From NCBI RefSeq assembly GCF_003945385.1, contig NZ_AP018920.1, positions 3,844,001 to 3,908,000 on the forward strand: a DNA stretch of 64,000 bases, written 5' to 3'. Shown piece after piece: positions 24,640 to 33,424 of this stretch (the stretch's first letter is position 1; the number at the start of each line of letters is the position of its first letter). The position numbers were made by a program, and so were the translations under genes. The notes under the pieces were generated by a model. It was not told where the DNA came from. It made no database searches and worked only from the letters and a program-made list of their open reading frames with translations. The stretch comes from Pseudonocardia autotrophica. GTDB taxonomy: Bacteria; Actinomycetota; Actinomycetes; Mycobacteriales; Pseudonocardiaceae.

Positions 24640-25583
24640 CCGAAACTCGGCCAGCGGCTCCCCGTGATCTCTCCGACCGGCTCCGCCACCCCGTACCGCA
24701 CCTGTTCGTCTACGCGTTCGCGATCGTCCCCGCCATCGCGCTCGTCGCCGCCGTACCGCTGGCCTGGGGCTGGGGCCTCACCTGGCTCGACGCCGGTCTC
24801 GCGCTCGGGATGTACGTGGTGTCGATGCTCGGTGTGACGGTCGGATTCCACCGCTACTTCACCCACGGATCGTTCAAGGCGAACCGGCCGTTGCGGATCG
24901 CGCTGGCGATCGCGGGCAGCCTGGCCGTGCAGGGCCCCGTCCGGCACTGGGTCGCCGACCACCGCAGGCACCACGCCTACGCCGACGTCGAAGGCGACCC
25001 GCACTCCCCGTGGCGCTACGGCACCTCCCCCGCGGCGCTCGTGCGCGGGTTCTGGCACGCCCACATGGGCTGGATCTTCGACCGCTCGCTCACCGACCAG
25101 CGCCGATTCACCCCCGATCTGCTCGACGACCCCGACATCGACCGGGTACACCGCGCCTTCTCCGCCCTCACCGTCGTATCGCTGCTCGGTCCCGCACTGA
25201 TCGGCGGGCTGGTGACCTGGAGTTGGTGGGGTGCGCTCACCGCGTTCTTCTGGGCCGGGTTGGTTCGCGTTGCGGTGTCGCACCACGTGGCGTGGTCGAC
25301 GAACTCGATCTGCCACCTGGTCGGCGAGCGTCCGTGGCGGGCCCGGGACCGGTCCACCAACGTCTGGATCCTCGCGATCCCCAGCATGGGCGAGTCCTGG
25401 CACAATCTGCACCACGCCGACCCGACCTCGGCCCGGCACGGTGTCGGCCGGTGGGAGATCGACATCTCGGCGGGCACCATCCGGCTGTTCGAACTGCTCG
25501 GCTGGGCCCACGACGTGCGCTGGCCGACCGCGAAGCGGCTCGCGAAGCTCGCCGCCCGCCCGGAGCAGGCCCCGGCGACGTGA
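24636..25583 (+). CDS. Acyl-CoA/acyl-lipid delta-9-type fatty acid desaturase
   Basis: The 315-residue membrane desaturase has all three histidine boxes that bind the di-iron centre: HRYFTH near residue 72, HRRHH near 109 and HNLHH near 256, plus SHHVAW. Two pairs of membrane helices surround them. It introduces a double bond into fatty acyl chains, with electrons from a separate reductase not seen here. The GTG overlaps the GntR stop (GTGA), an unusual coupling that suggests shared control with the lyase/GntR pair. Confidence 0.9.
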   Translation: MTETRPAAPRDLSDRLRHPVPHLFVYAFAIVPAIALVAAVPLAWGWGLTWLDAGLALGMYVVSMLGVTVGFHRYFTHGSFKANRPLRIALAIAGSLAVQGPVRHWVADHRRHHAYADVEGDPHSPWRYGTSPAALVRGFWHAHMGWIFDRSLTDQRRFTPDLLDDPDIDRVHRAFSALTVVSLLGPALIGGLVTWSWWGALTAFFWAGLVRVAVSHHVAWSTNSICHLVGERPWRARDRSTNVWILAIPSMGESWHNLHHADPTSARHGVGRWEIDISAGTIRLFELLGWAHDVRWPTAKRLAKLAARPEQAPAT

Positions 25584-25592
25584 GCAGCGCCG

Positions 25593-25626
25593 GGTGCGCC
25601 GGCCGCGTGAACGGGGCCGGCGCACC
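25593..25626. terminator. Bidirectional terminator with duplicated tail
   Basis: GGTGCGCCGGCC at 25593-25604 pairs perfectly with 25615-25626 across a 10-base loop, between the convergent desaturase and iron-transport ATPase genes. The sequence GCCGGCGCACCGGCAG occurs at 25616-25631 and again at 25642-25657, a 26-bp period. Confidence 0.65.
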
Positions 25627-25658
25627 GGCAGTGTGAACCAAGCCGGCGCACCGGCAGG

Positions 25659-26720
25659 TCAGCGCACCGGCACGACGTGCACCGGGCCGTCGGTGTGCAC
25701 CCGGCAGACGTCGCCGGTGCGCCAGCCCTCCCCCGCCGCGGCCCGCACCCGGACCGCCGGACCGCCCTCCGGACGGGCGGTCACCAGCAGAGCCTCGCCG
25801 AGGAACTCGACCTGCTCCACCGCCGCGAGCGCGCCGACGTCGCCGGGCCCGGTCTGCGGGGTGAGCCGCAGCTGCTCCGGTCGCAGCACCGCCAGCACCT
25901 CACCCGCCGGCGCACTGCCGGGCCGCAGCGGCGCCGATCCCAGCGCCGTCCGCACCCGGTCGCCGGTGGCCGTCCCGGGCAGCAGCGCGGCGTCGCCGAC
26001 GAAGCCCGCGACCCGGGCGGTCGCCGGGGTCGCGTAGAGCTCGCGCGGTTCGGCGGTCTGTTCGAGCAACCCGTCGTGCAGGACGGCAACCCGGTCGCTC
26101 ACCGACAGCGCCTCCCGCCGGTCGTGCGTGATCAGCACCGCGGTGGAGCCGGCGATCCGCAGCGCGGCGACGGCGTCCCCGCGCACCTGCTCGCGCAGGC
26201 CGGCGTCCAGTGCCGAGAACGGCTCGTCCAGCAGCACCACCTCCGGTCGCGGTGCCAGCGCGCGGGCCAGCGCGACCCGGCGGCGCTCGCCGCCGGAGAG
26301 CTGGTGTGGCATCCGGTCCGCCTTGCCCGCGAGGCCCACCAGGTCCAGGAGCTCGGCGACCCGGTCCCGGGCCACGGCGCGGGCCGCCCGGTCCGGACGC
26401 AACCGGGCCAGCCCCGTCGGCGCCAGGCCGAACCCGACGTTGCCCCGCACGTCGAGGTGCGCGAACAGCGCGCCCTCCTGCGGCACCAACCCGACCCGGC
26501 GGCGCTCCGGTGCGACGCCGGTGACGTCCACCCCGCCGACCAGCACCCGTCCGGCGTCCGGCCGGTGCAGCCCGGCTGCCACCCGCAGCAGCGTCGTCTT
26601 ACCGCTGCCGCTGGCCCCCAGCACCGACACCAGCTCGCCCGCCCGGACGTCCAGGTCGACGCCGTGCAGCACGGGATCTCCCCCGTACCCCGCGACGATC
26701 CCGCGCACCGTCAGCGTCAT
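25659..26720 (-). CDS. Iron(III) ABC transporter ATP-binding protein (FbpC-like)
   Basis: The 353-residue ATPase has Walker A GASGSGKTT near 36, signature LSGGERRRVALARAL and Walker B VVLLDEPFSALD. A C-terminal regulatory TOBE-like domain follows (VLRPEQLRLTPQTG), as in FbpC/SfuC-type importers. The ATG overlaps the permease stop by four bases. It completes an FbpABC-type operon reading binding protein, permease, ATPase on the minus strand. An IdeR-like box lies upstream of the operon. Confidence 0.87.
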   Translation of the reverse strand: MTLTVRGIVAGYGGDPVLHGVDLDVRAGELVSVLGASGSGKTTLLRVAAGLHRPDAGRVLVGGVDVTGVAPERRRVGLVPQEGALFAHLDVRGNVGFGLAPTGLARLRPDRAARAVARDRVAELLDLVGLAGKADRMPHQLSGGERRRVALARALAPRPEVVLLDEPFSALDAGLREQVRGDAVAALRIAGSTAVLITHDRREALSVSDRVAVLHDGLLEQTAEPRELYATPATARVAGFVGDAALLPGTATGDRVRTALGSAPLRPGSAPAGEVLAVLRPEQLRLTPQTGPGDVGALAAVEQVEFLGEALLVTARPEGGPAVRVRAAAGEGWRTGDVCRVHTDGPVHVVPVR

Positions 26721-28408
26721 CGGTCCCCCGTCATAGGTACTCGGTCGTCGGAGCGCCGCCGGTCCGCCGCCCCCGGCCGCCGGGAGGAGTCGCCCGGCCG
26801 CTCGGTCCCGGCCCGGACCAGCAGGGCCGCGGGCACGCAGGCCAGCAGCAACAATGCCAGCGCCGCCGGGGCGGCCGCGCCGTAGGCACCCAGCGAGGTC
26901 TGCGCCCACAGCTGGGTGGCCAGCGTGTCCACCCCGGTCGGACGCAGCATCAGCGTCGCCGGGAGCTCCTTCATCGCGGTCACCATCACCAGCAGACCGC
27001 CGGCGGCGACCCCCGGCCAGGCCTGCCGCGCGGTCACCGCCCACCAGGTCGCCGGTCCGGACCGGCCGAGCGTCCGGGCGACCTCCTCGGCCTCCACCGG
27101 GACCCGCTCCACCGACGCCCGGGTCGCCCCGACCGCCTTCGGCAGGTAGAGCACCGCGTAGCCGAACACCAGCACCGCGGCCGTCTGGTAGAGCCCGGGC
27201 ACCACGGCGAGTGAGAAGAACACCAGCGAGAGCCCGACGACGACGCCGGGCAGGCCCTGCCCGAGATAGGCGGTCGACTCGACGGCGGCCACCAGGCGTC
27301 CCCGGTAGCGGGCGGCCAGCATCCCGACCGGCAGCGCCATCACCACCGCGAGCACCGCCGCCGACCCGGCGAGCAGCAACGTCGACCAGGCCGCCGACGC
27401 CAGCCGGGCCCAGTCGACCGACACCCCGCCCGCGGCGACGATCCGGCCCACCAGCACCACCGGCGGCCCGAGCAGCGTCACCGCGGCGACCGCCCCGAGC
27501 CCGGTCACGGCGAATGCGGTGCCGCCCCGGCCGAGCCGGGCCGGCGGGATCCGGTGCACCGCGGTGGTCGCCCCGGCCCGGGTCCAGCGGCGCCGGGCGG
27601 TCCGCTCGGCCACCACCAGCAGCAGGGTCAGTGCGGCCAGCACCAGCGCGGTCACCGCGGCACCGGTGCGATCGATCGTGCCCTCGTAGGCGGCCTGCAC
27701 CGCCCAGGTGAAGGACTCGTAGCGCAGCAGCGCGGGCGCACCGAAGTCGGACAGCGTGTACAGCGCCGCGAGCAGCGTCCCGGCGAACGCGGCGGGCAGT
27801 GCCTGCGGCAGCGTCACCCGGCAGAACGCGGCCACCGGGCCACGGCCCAGCGTGCGTGCCGCGTCCTCCGGACCGGTGTCGGCGGCGCGCAGCGCGGCCG
27901 CCGCGGGCAGCGTCACGTACGGCGTGCAGGCGAGCACCAGCACCGCCACCAGCGGCACCAGCCCGCGCGACTCCGGGCGGACGGCGAGCACCGCGAACGC
28001 GAGCAGGTACGACGGCACCGCCAGCGGCAGCGCCGCCAGCACCCACCAGAGTCCGGGGCGGGGCAGCCGGACCCGGGCCAGCAAGGTCGCGGTCAGCAGT
28101 CCCAGGACCAGGCAGCCGGCGGACACGAACGTCACCAGCAGCGCCGAGTTCACCGCCAGGGTGACGGTCCGGGACCGGACGAGCAGGGCGAGCACCCGGT
28201 CCGGATCGGCCCCGGCGACCCGGACCAGCAGCCAGACCAGCGGCAGGGCCGCCAGTGCCGCGACGACGAGGGCCGCGGCCACCAGCAGCCGGGGCGGACG
28301 GGAACGCACGGGCGGGCCCGCCGGAACGGAGCGTTCCGGCGGGCCCTGGTGCGGCGCACGGCGCCCGGCGGTGCCGGTGCGCTCGGCGCGATCGGTGCGG
28401 TGGAGCAC
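26717..28408 (-). CDS. Iron(III) ABC transporter permease (FbpB-like, fused)
   Basis: The 563-residue protein is a head-to-tail fusion of two permease halves with about 12 membrane helices, as in SfuB/FbpB. Each half shows the EAA loop that docks the ATPase: EDAARTLGRGPVAAFCRVTL in the first and AEEVARTLGRSGPATWWAVT in the second. The GTG at 28408 lies two bases after the binding-protein stop. The first 40 residues are a basic, Pro-rich cytoplasmic tail. Confidence 0.87.
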   Translation of the reverse strand: MLHRTDRAERTGTAGRRAPHQGPPERSVPAGPPVRSRPPRLLVAAALVVAALAALPLVWLLVRVAGADPDRVLALLVRSRTVTLAVNSALLVTFVSAGCLVLGLLTATLLARVRLPRPGLWWVLAALPLAVPSYLLAFAVLAVRPESRGLVPLVAVLVLACTPYVTLPAAAALRAADTGPEDAARTLGRGPVAAFCRVTLPQALPAAFAGTLLAALYTLSDFGAPALLRYESFTWAVQAAYEGTIDRTGAAVTALVLAALTLLLVVAERTARRRWTRAGATTAVHRIPPARLGRGGTAFAVTGLGAVAAVTLLGPPVVLVGRIVAAGGVSVDWARLASAAWSTLLLAGSAAVLAVVMALPVGMLAARYRGRLVAAVESTAYLGQGLPGVVVGLSLVFFSLAVVPGLYQTAAVLVFGYAVLYLPKAVGATRASVERVPVEAEEVARTLGRSGPATWWAVTARQAWPGVAAGGLLVMVTAMKELPATLMLRPTGVDTLATQLWAQTSLGAYGAAAPAALALLLLACVPAALLVRAGTERPGDSSRRPGAADRRRSDDRVPMTGDR

Positions 28409-28410
28409 GC

Positions 28411-29442
28411 TCAGAGCAGACCGACCTCGGTCAGCAGCTGGGTCGTCGCGTCCAGGTCCTTGAGGTCGGCCAGGTCGACGTCCGGGGCGCCCATCTCGGC
28501 GAGCGCGGGCATGTCGGCCGGCCCGGCGACGCCCTCGATCAGCGGGTACTCGCCGGTCTCGGTCGCGAAGTACTCCTGCGCCGGCTGCGAGACCAGGAAC
28601 GCCACGAGCTCCTGCGCCTCGGCCGACTCCGCCGCACCGGCGAGGATCGCGGCGCCGGTCACGTTCACCAGTGCGCTCGCGGTACCCGGCGCACCGAACT
28701 TCAGCGCCGTGTTCGCCGGCGTGGTCTCGGCCGCGGCCACGTAGTAGTGGTTGATCAGGCCGACGTCCACCGCACCGTTGTCCACGGCCTCCAGGATGGC
28801 GGTGTTCCGCGGGAAGATCTGCGGGTCGTTGTCCCGGATGTCGGTCAGCCACTGGCGGGTGGCGTCGTCGCCGTCGACCAGCCGCATGGCGGTGACGAAC
28901 GCCTGGAACGACGCGTTGGTCGGGGCGATCCCGACCCGGCCGTTCCACTCCGGGCCGGTGAGCTCCTTGACGTCGGCCGGGACCTCGGCCTCGGGCACCC
29001 GGGTGTTGTACGCGAGCACCCGCGCCCGGCCGGTCAGCCCGACCCAGGAGCCGTCGGTCGAGGTGTACTCGGCCGGGACGGCACCGGTCACGTCACCGGG
29101 CAGCGGGGCGAAGGCGCCACCGTCCGCGAGCGCACCGAGCGCACCGGACTCCTGGGAGAGGAAGACCTGCGCCGGCGTGTTGGCGCCCTCCTCGCCGAGC
29201 TGCGCGGCCATCTCGGTGGTCGAGCCGTACCGGGTGTCGACGGTGATGCCGGACTGCTCCTGGAACTGCTGGATCAGCGGCCCGATGAGGTCCTCGTCGC
29301 GCCCGGAGTAGAGCGTCAGGCTGCGCTGGCCGTCCTCCGCCGGTGCCGGCTCGGCCGGTGTGCCGCCGCCACAGGCGGCGACCAGCAGAGAGACGGTGAG
29401 GAACGCGCCGGCAAGCACGCCGCGTCTCGTCGATCGGGTCAC
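28411..29442 (-). CDS. Iron(III) ABC transporter substrate-binding lipoprotein (FbpA-like)
   Basis: A 343-residue lipoprotein with lipobox LLVAAC. The mature part begins SLTLYSGRDEDLIGPL, the typical start of class-I iron(III) binding proteins. The tandem tyrosines that ligate iron occur in LINHYYVA near residue 230. GGAGGAC precedes the GTG at 29442. It is the first gene of the operon and the nearest to the IdeR-like box. A paralogue at 58314-59387 shares the same layout, including N-H-Y-Y. Confidence 0.88.
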   Translation of the reverse strand: MTRSTRRGVLAGAFLTVSLLVAACGGGTPAEPAPAEDGQRSLTLYSGRDEDLIGPLIQQFQEQSGITVDTRYGSTTEMAAQLGEEGANTPAQVFLSQESGALGALADGGAFAPLPGDVTGAVPAEYTSTDGSWVGLTGRARVLAYNTRVPEAEVPADVKELTGPEWNGRVGIAPTNASFQAFVTAMRLVDGDDATRQWLTDIRDNDPQIFPRNTAILEAVDNGAVDVGLINHYYVAAAETTPANTALKFGAPGTASALVNVTGAAILAGAAESAEAQELVAFLVSQPAQEYFATETGEYPLIEGVAGPADMPALAEMGAPDVDLADLKDLDATTQLLTEVGLL

Positions 29443-29513
29443 GTGAGGGTCCTCCGAGGTTCGTTCGCACAGGCCCGGAAAGCCGGGAGTGTCCGATCAC
29501 TCCCGTTCCGGGC

Positions 29514-29532
29514 GAGGGCAGGCTAACCTCTG
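29514..29532. promoter_or_regulatory. IdeR/DtxR-like iron box
   Basis: The right half AGGCTAACCT matches the DtxR/IdeR consensus (TTAGGTTAGSCTAACCTAA) exactly. The left half is poorly conserved, about 13 of 19 overall. It lies 72 bp upstream of the iron-transport operon and 45 bp upstream of the divergent response regulator gene, so iron-dependent repression of the importer is likely. Confidence 0.55.
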
Positions 29533-29576
29533 GCCAGGTTCCCCGGATCTCCCGAGAATTGAGGGGGTGCTCAGGC

Positions 29577-30212
29577 GTGGTGCGGGTACTCCTGGTGGAC
29601 GATCACCGGTCGTTCACCGATCTTCTGACGCTGGGTCTGTCCGCCGAGCACGATCTTGTCGTGGCCGGTGTGGCGCACTCGGTCGCCGACGCCCGGCCGC
29701 TGCTCGCGGCGGGGTGCGCGGTCGACGTCGTGCTGCTCGACGTCCGGCTGCCCGGCGGCGGCCTCTCGCTGCTGCCCGCGGTGCACGACGCCGGGGCCCG
29801 CGCGCTGGTCCTGACCGCGCACCCGCGCCCGGCACCCGCCCGGGAGGCGCTGGCGGCGGGCGCCGCCGGGTTCCTCGGGAAGGACACCCCGCTCACCGGG
29901 ATCGTGGCCGCGGTCCGCGCGGTCGCCGCCGGCGGCACCGCACACGGCGTCCCCGCCGTTCCCACGCCGCATCTCACCCCGCGCGAGGCGGACGTGCTGT
30001 CCGGGCTCGCGCACGGCAGGGACGCCACCCGGATCGCCGCCGGCCTGGGCCTGTCGCTGCACACCGTGCGCGACCACGTGCGTGCGGTGCTCGGCAAACT
30101 CGGTGCCCGCTCCCAGCTGGAGGCCGTGGTGGAGGCCGAACGCGTCGGACTGGTGGCGTTCGATCCCGAGGGTGAACCGGCGGCTCCGGCACGGCCGCAC
30201 GCGCAGCCGTGA
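29577..30212 (+). CDS. NarL/LuxR-type response regulator
   Basis: The 211-residue protein has a receiver domain with acidic pair D8-D9, phospho-acceptor D55 in VVLLDVRLPGG and the conserved Lys in GFLGKDTPL. A LuxR-type HTH follows (LTPREADVLSGLAHG and then the recognition helix LSLHTVRDHVRAVLGKLG). GAGGGGG lies upstream of the GTG at 29577; GTG 29580 is equally possible. It overlaps the sensor kinase gene by four bases. The IdeR-like box in its control region may link the pair to iron status. Confidence 0.87.
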   Translation: MVRVLLVDDHRSFTDLLTLGLSAEHDLVVAGVAHSVADARPLLAAGCAVDVVLLDVRLPGGGLSLLPAVHDAGARALVLTAHPRPAPAREALAAGAAGFLGKDTPLTGIVAAVRAVAAGGTAHGVPAVPTPHLTPREADVLSGLAHGRDATRIAAGLGLSLHTVRDHVRAVLGKLGARSQLEAVVEAERVGLVAFDPEGEPAAPARPHAQP

Positions 30213-31459
30213 CGATCGTCCGCCGGACCCTGCTCCGGCACGCTCTCGCCACCCTGGCCGCGGTGCTGCTGGTGTGCGCGCTGGTCGTGACCGGGGTGTG
30301 GTGGCTCGCGCACGACGAGGCGGAACGCCGTGCCGAGCAGGTCTCGCACCGGGTCGCGGCGGCCGTCGTCGTCCCGCTGGCGGACCGCGATCTGGCCGCC
30401 GCCGGGCCCGAGGCACGCAGGCAGCTGCTGGAGGACGTCGCCCCGTTCCGCCACGTCGGGATGGTCAGCCGGGTCAAGATCTGGCTGGTCGAGGGGCCAT
30501 CGGCGCGGGTGGTGTTCTCCGACGAACCGAAGGTCGAGGGACTGACCCGGCGGTTCGACCCGGATCTCGCCGCCCGGCTGGACGGCGGCGCGGCCGTCGT
30601 CCTCGGCGTGCCGGCCGACGACGAGCACCGCTACGAGCAGGGCCCGAGCCAACGCGAGGTGTTCCTCGGCTTCACCGACGCCGCGGGCCGCCCGGCGCGG
30701 CTCGAGGTCTACGTCCCGGTCGACGTCACCGGGGCCACGATCCGCGCGCTCGGACTGCTCGTGCCGCCGGTGATCGCCGGGCTGCTGGCGGTGGCGCTGG
30801 CGGTGCTGCCGCTGTCGGTGGCGCTGGCCCGGCGCCGGGACCGGGAGCGCGCCGAGCGCCGGGACGCGGCACTCTACGGGCTGGCGGCGGGCGAGCTGGC
30901 CCGCCGCGACCTGGCCCGCCGGCTGCACGACGACGTCCTGCCCGGCCTCGCCTCGGCCGGGATGATGCTCGACCTGGCACCGGCCCGGCCGGAGCTGCTC
31001 TCCCGGGCCCGGGAGAGCGTCGGCGACGGGATGACCCGGATCCGCTCGGTGCTCGACGAGCTGCTGCCCGACGAGATCGACGCCGCCGGGCTACCCGCCG
31101 CGCTGCGGGCACTCGCGGCGACCGGCGAGCCGGTCGCCGTGGTCGAGATCGGGGCGACCGGCGGACTGGGTGACCGACCGGCCGTGCTCCTGCACCGGAT
31201 GGCGGGCGAGCTGCTGCGCAACGCGCGGGCGCACGCGTCGGCGGGCCGGATCACGGTGCAGCTCGCCGTCGCGGGTGACCTGGCCCGGCTCACCGTGTCC
31301 GACGACGGGACCGGCTTCCGGCCCGACGCCCGTCCGGCGCCGGGGCACGTCGGGCTCCCGCTGGTCCGCCGGGCTGCCGAGGACGCGGGCGGCCGGGTCT
31401 CCGTGCGCAGCTCCCCCGGCGCCGGCACCGAGGTCGTGGTGGAGGTGCCCGCGGCCTGA
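30209..31459 (+). CDS. Sensor histidine kinase, HisKA_3 (NarX/DesK) type
   Basis: The 416-residue kinase has an N-terminal helix (about 12-33), an extracytoplasmic sensor region of about 150 residues and a second helix (about 190-210). The dimerisation domain carries the phospho-His in LARRLHDDVLPGLAS near residue 240. The ATPase shows ELLRNARAHASAG (N-box), LTVSDDGTGF and a final G-rich EVVVEVP. It should phosphorylate the regulator encoded just upstream, with which it shares a GTGA overlap. It lacks the GAF domains of DosS-type kinases. The ligand of the sensor region is unknown. Confidence 0.87.
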   Translation: MTIVRRTLLRHALATLAAVLLVCALVVTGVWWLAHDEAERRAEQVSHRVAAAVVVPLADRDLAAAGPEARRQLLEDVAPFRHVGMVSRVKIWLVEGPSARVVFSDEPKVEGLTRRFDPDLAARLDGGAAVVLGVPADDEHRYEQGPSQREVFLGFTDAAGRPARLEVYVPVDVTGATIRALGLLVPPVIAGLLAVALAVLPLSVALARRRDRERAERRDAALYGLAAGELARRDLARRLHDDVLPGLASAGMMLDLAPARPELLSRARESVGDGMTRIRSVLDELLPDEIDAAGLPAALRALAATGEPVAVVEIGATGGLGDRPAVLLHRMAGELLRNARAHASAGRITVQLAVAGDLARLTVSDDGTGFRPDARPAPGHVGLPLVRRAAEDAGGRVSVRSSPGAGTEVVVEVPAA

Positions 31460-31500
31460 ACCGAAGGTGCACGGTGTGCGCGGAAGCACTCTCGGCAAAC

Positions 31501-31551
31501 TTGCACTCACTGCATGATTGTCCCGTAAGGTAGTTGCGTGACGTCAACTAC
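31501..31551 (+). promoter_or_regulatory. Promoter and operator overlapping the MFS start codon
   Basis: TTGCAC (31501-31506) and TAAGGT (31526-31531) form a possible promoter with a 19-bp spacer. It ends six bases before the GTG at 31538, so the mRNA may be leaderless; no ribosome-binding site is visible. GTAGTTG (31530-31536) and CAACTAC (31545-31551) are perfect 7-bp inverted arms around the start codon. They look like an operator for the TetR protein encoded downstream. Confidence 0.5.
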
Positions 31552-33424
31552 TCGCTCCCCGGAGGAGATCGCCGCCCGCCGCCGCGACGTGCTGCTCCCA
31601 CTGACCGGCCTGCTCATGGCGCTGTTCGTCGGCGTGCTGTCCAGCACGATCGTCTCGAACGCGCTCCCCCGGATCCTCGGCGATCTCGGCGGCACCCAGG
31701 CCGAGTACACCTGGGTGGTCTCGGCGGCGCTGCTGGCGATGACGGCGTCCACCCCGATCTGGGGCAAGCTCGCCGACCTCTACTCCAAGAAGCTGCTCGT
31801 CCAGGTGGCGATCGGGATCTTCCTGGTCGGGTCGCTGCTGTGCGGGCTGGCGGTGTCGACGTCGCAGCTGATCGGCTTCCGGGTGCTGCAGGGGCTCGGC
31901 ATGGGTGGTCTGCAGGCGCTCACCCAGGTCGTCATCGCGGCGATCATCACCCCGCGCGAGCGGGGCCGGTACATGGGCTATCTGTCGGCGATCATGTCGC
32001 TCGCGGTCGTCGGCGGACCGCTGCTGGGCGGCGTCATCGTGGATTCCCCGCTGGGCTGGCGCTGGTGCTTCTTCGTCGGCGTTCCGCTGGCCGCGATCGC
32101 GCTGGTCGTGCTGCAGCGCACGCTGAACATCCCCACCGAGAAGCGCGACGACGTCACGATCGACTACCTCGGCGCCTTCCTCATCGCCGCCGGCGTCTCC
32201 GCGCTGCTGCTGTGGATGTCGCTGGCCGGCAAGCAGTTCGCCTGGACCTCGCCGACCTCGATCGGGCTCATCGTGGGCGGGATCGTGCTGCTGGCGCTGA
32301 CCGTCGTCGTCGAGCGGCGGGCCAAGGAGCCGGTGGTGCCGCCGTTCCTGTTCCGCGACCGCACCGTGGTCCTCGCGACGATCGCGAGCCTGTTCGTCGG
32401 CGTCGCGATGTTCGGCTCGACGATCTTCCTCTCGCAGTACTTCCAGCTGGCCCGCGGCGCGACCGCCACCGAGGCCGGCTTCCTGACGCTGCCGATGATC
32501 GGCGGCATGTTCCTCGCCTCGACCGTCGCCGGTCAGCTGATCACCCGCTACGGCGCGTGGAAGCGCTACCTGGTCGCCGGCGGTGTGCTGCTGACGGCCG
32601 GGCTGACGCTCGGTGGCACGGTGATCTCCTCGACGGTGCCGTACTGGCAGGTCGCGCTCACGATGGCGCTGATCGGTCTCGGCGTCGGCGCCACCCAGCA
32701 GAACCTGGTCCTGGCGGTCCAGAACACCGTTGCCCTGCGGCACATGGGCTCGGCCAGCTCCACGGTGACGTTCTTCCGGTCGCTCGGCGGCTCGGCGGGT
32801 GTGGCCGGGCTGGGCGCGCTGCTGGCCTCGGTCGTCGGCAGCCGCACGGCGACCGGCCTGGCCGACGCCGGTCTGGCCGACGGAGCGGGCCCGGTCAGCG
32901 GCGGGCAGGTCCCGAACCTGGCCACGCTGCCCGAGCCGGTGCGCGCGATCGTCATGGAGTCCTACGGGCACGCCACCTCGATGATCTTCCTGGTGGCGGC
33001 GCCGCTGGCGTTCCTGGCGCTGCTCGCGATCCTCGCCCTGCGCGAGGTGCCGCTGCGCGACACCATCGACCTGCCCGCGGAGCCGACCCACGGCGACGCA
33101 CCCGGGCCGGTGCTGCACGGCGTGGTCCGCGCCGACGGTGCACCGGCCGGCGGTGCCGTGCTGACCGTGCTCGACGGCCACGGCGCCGAGGTCGGCAGCA
33201 CCCGGGCCGACGCCGACGGCCGGTACCGGCTGTGCGTGGCGACCGGCACCGTGTCGACGGTCTACCGGTGGGAGGGCCGCCCGGCCGCGCACCGGGTGAC
33301 CGTGCCGCAGGAGGGCCTGCGCCTCGACGTCGATCTCGAGCCCGATGACGGCAGGCACCGGCCGGAGATCGTGTCCGTGATCGATCCGCCGGCCCGCAAG
33401 AACGTGGGTGCCGACCATGGCTGA
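31538..33424 (+). CDS. DHA2-family MFS drug exporter with C-terminal Ig-like domain
   Basis: A 628-residue protein. Residues 1-515 form a 14-helix MFS exporter of the EmrB/QacA type, with motif A in GKLADLYSKK and motif C in VVGGPLLGGVIVD. After the last helix there is an extra domain at about 525-610 whose HGVVRADGAPAGGAVLTV, then STRADADGRYRL, resembles carboxypeptidase-regulatory/Ig-like beta-sandwich repeats. That domain should face the cytoplasm if topology is normal, which is unusual. The TetR gene overlaps its 3' end by eight bases, forming an export/regulator operon. Confidence 0.87.
   Translation: MTSTTRSPEEIAARRRDVLLPLTGLLMALFVGVLSSTIVSNALPRILGDLGGTQAEYTWVVSAALLAMTASTPIWGKLADLYSKKLLVQVAIGIFLVGSLLCGLAVSTSQLIGFRVLQGLGMGGLQALTQVVIAAIITPRERGRYMGYLSAIMSLAVVGGPLLGGVIVDSPLGWRWCFFVGVPLAAIALVVLQRTLNIPTEKRDDVTIDYLGAFLIAAGVSALLLWMSLAGKQFAWTSPTSIGLIVGGIVLLALTVVVERRAKEPVVPPFLFRDRTVVLATIASLFVGVAMFGSTIFLSQYFQLARGATATEAGFLTLPMIGGMFLASTVAGQLITRYGAWKRYLVAGGVLLTAGLTLGGTVISSTVPYWQVALTMALIGLGVGATQQNLVLAVQNTVALRHMGSASSTVTFFRSLGGSAGVAGLGALLASVVGSRTATGLADAGLADGAGPVSGGQVPNLATLPEPVRAIVMESYGHATSMIFLVAAPLAFLALLAILALREVPLRDTIDLPAEPTHGDAPGPVLHGVVRADGAPAGGAVLTVLDGHGAEVGSTRADADGRYRLCVATGTVSTVYRWEGRPAAHRVTVPQEGLRLDVDLEPDDGRHRPEIVSVIDPPARKNVGADHG

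Noticed and set aside
29577..31459. The two-component pair as DosRS, the regulator of the stress island
   Set aside because: The kinase has an extracytoplasmic sensor region and no GAF domains, so it is not DosS-like.
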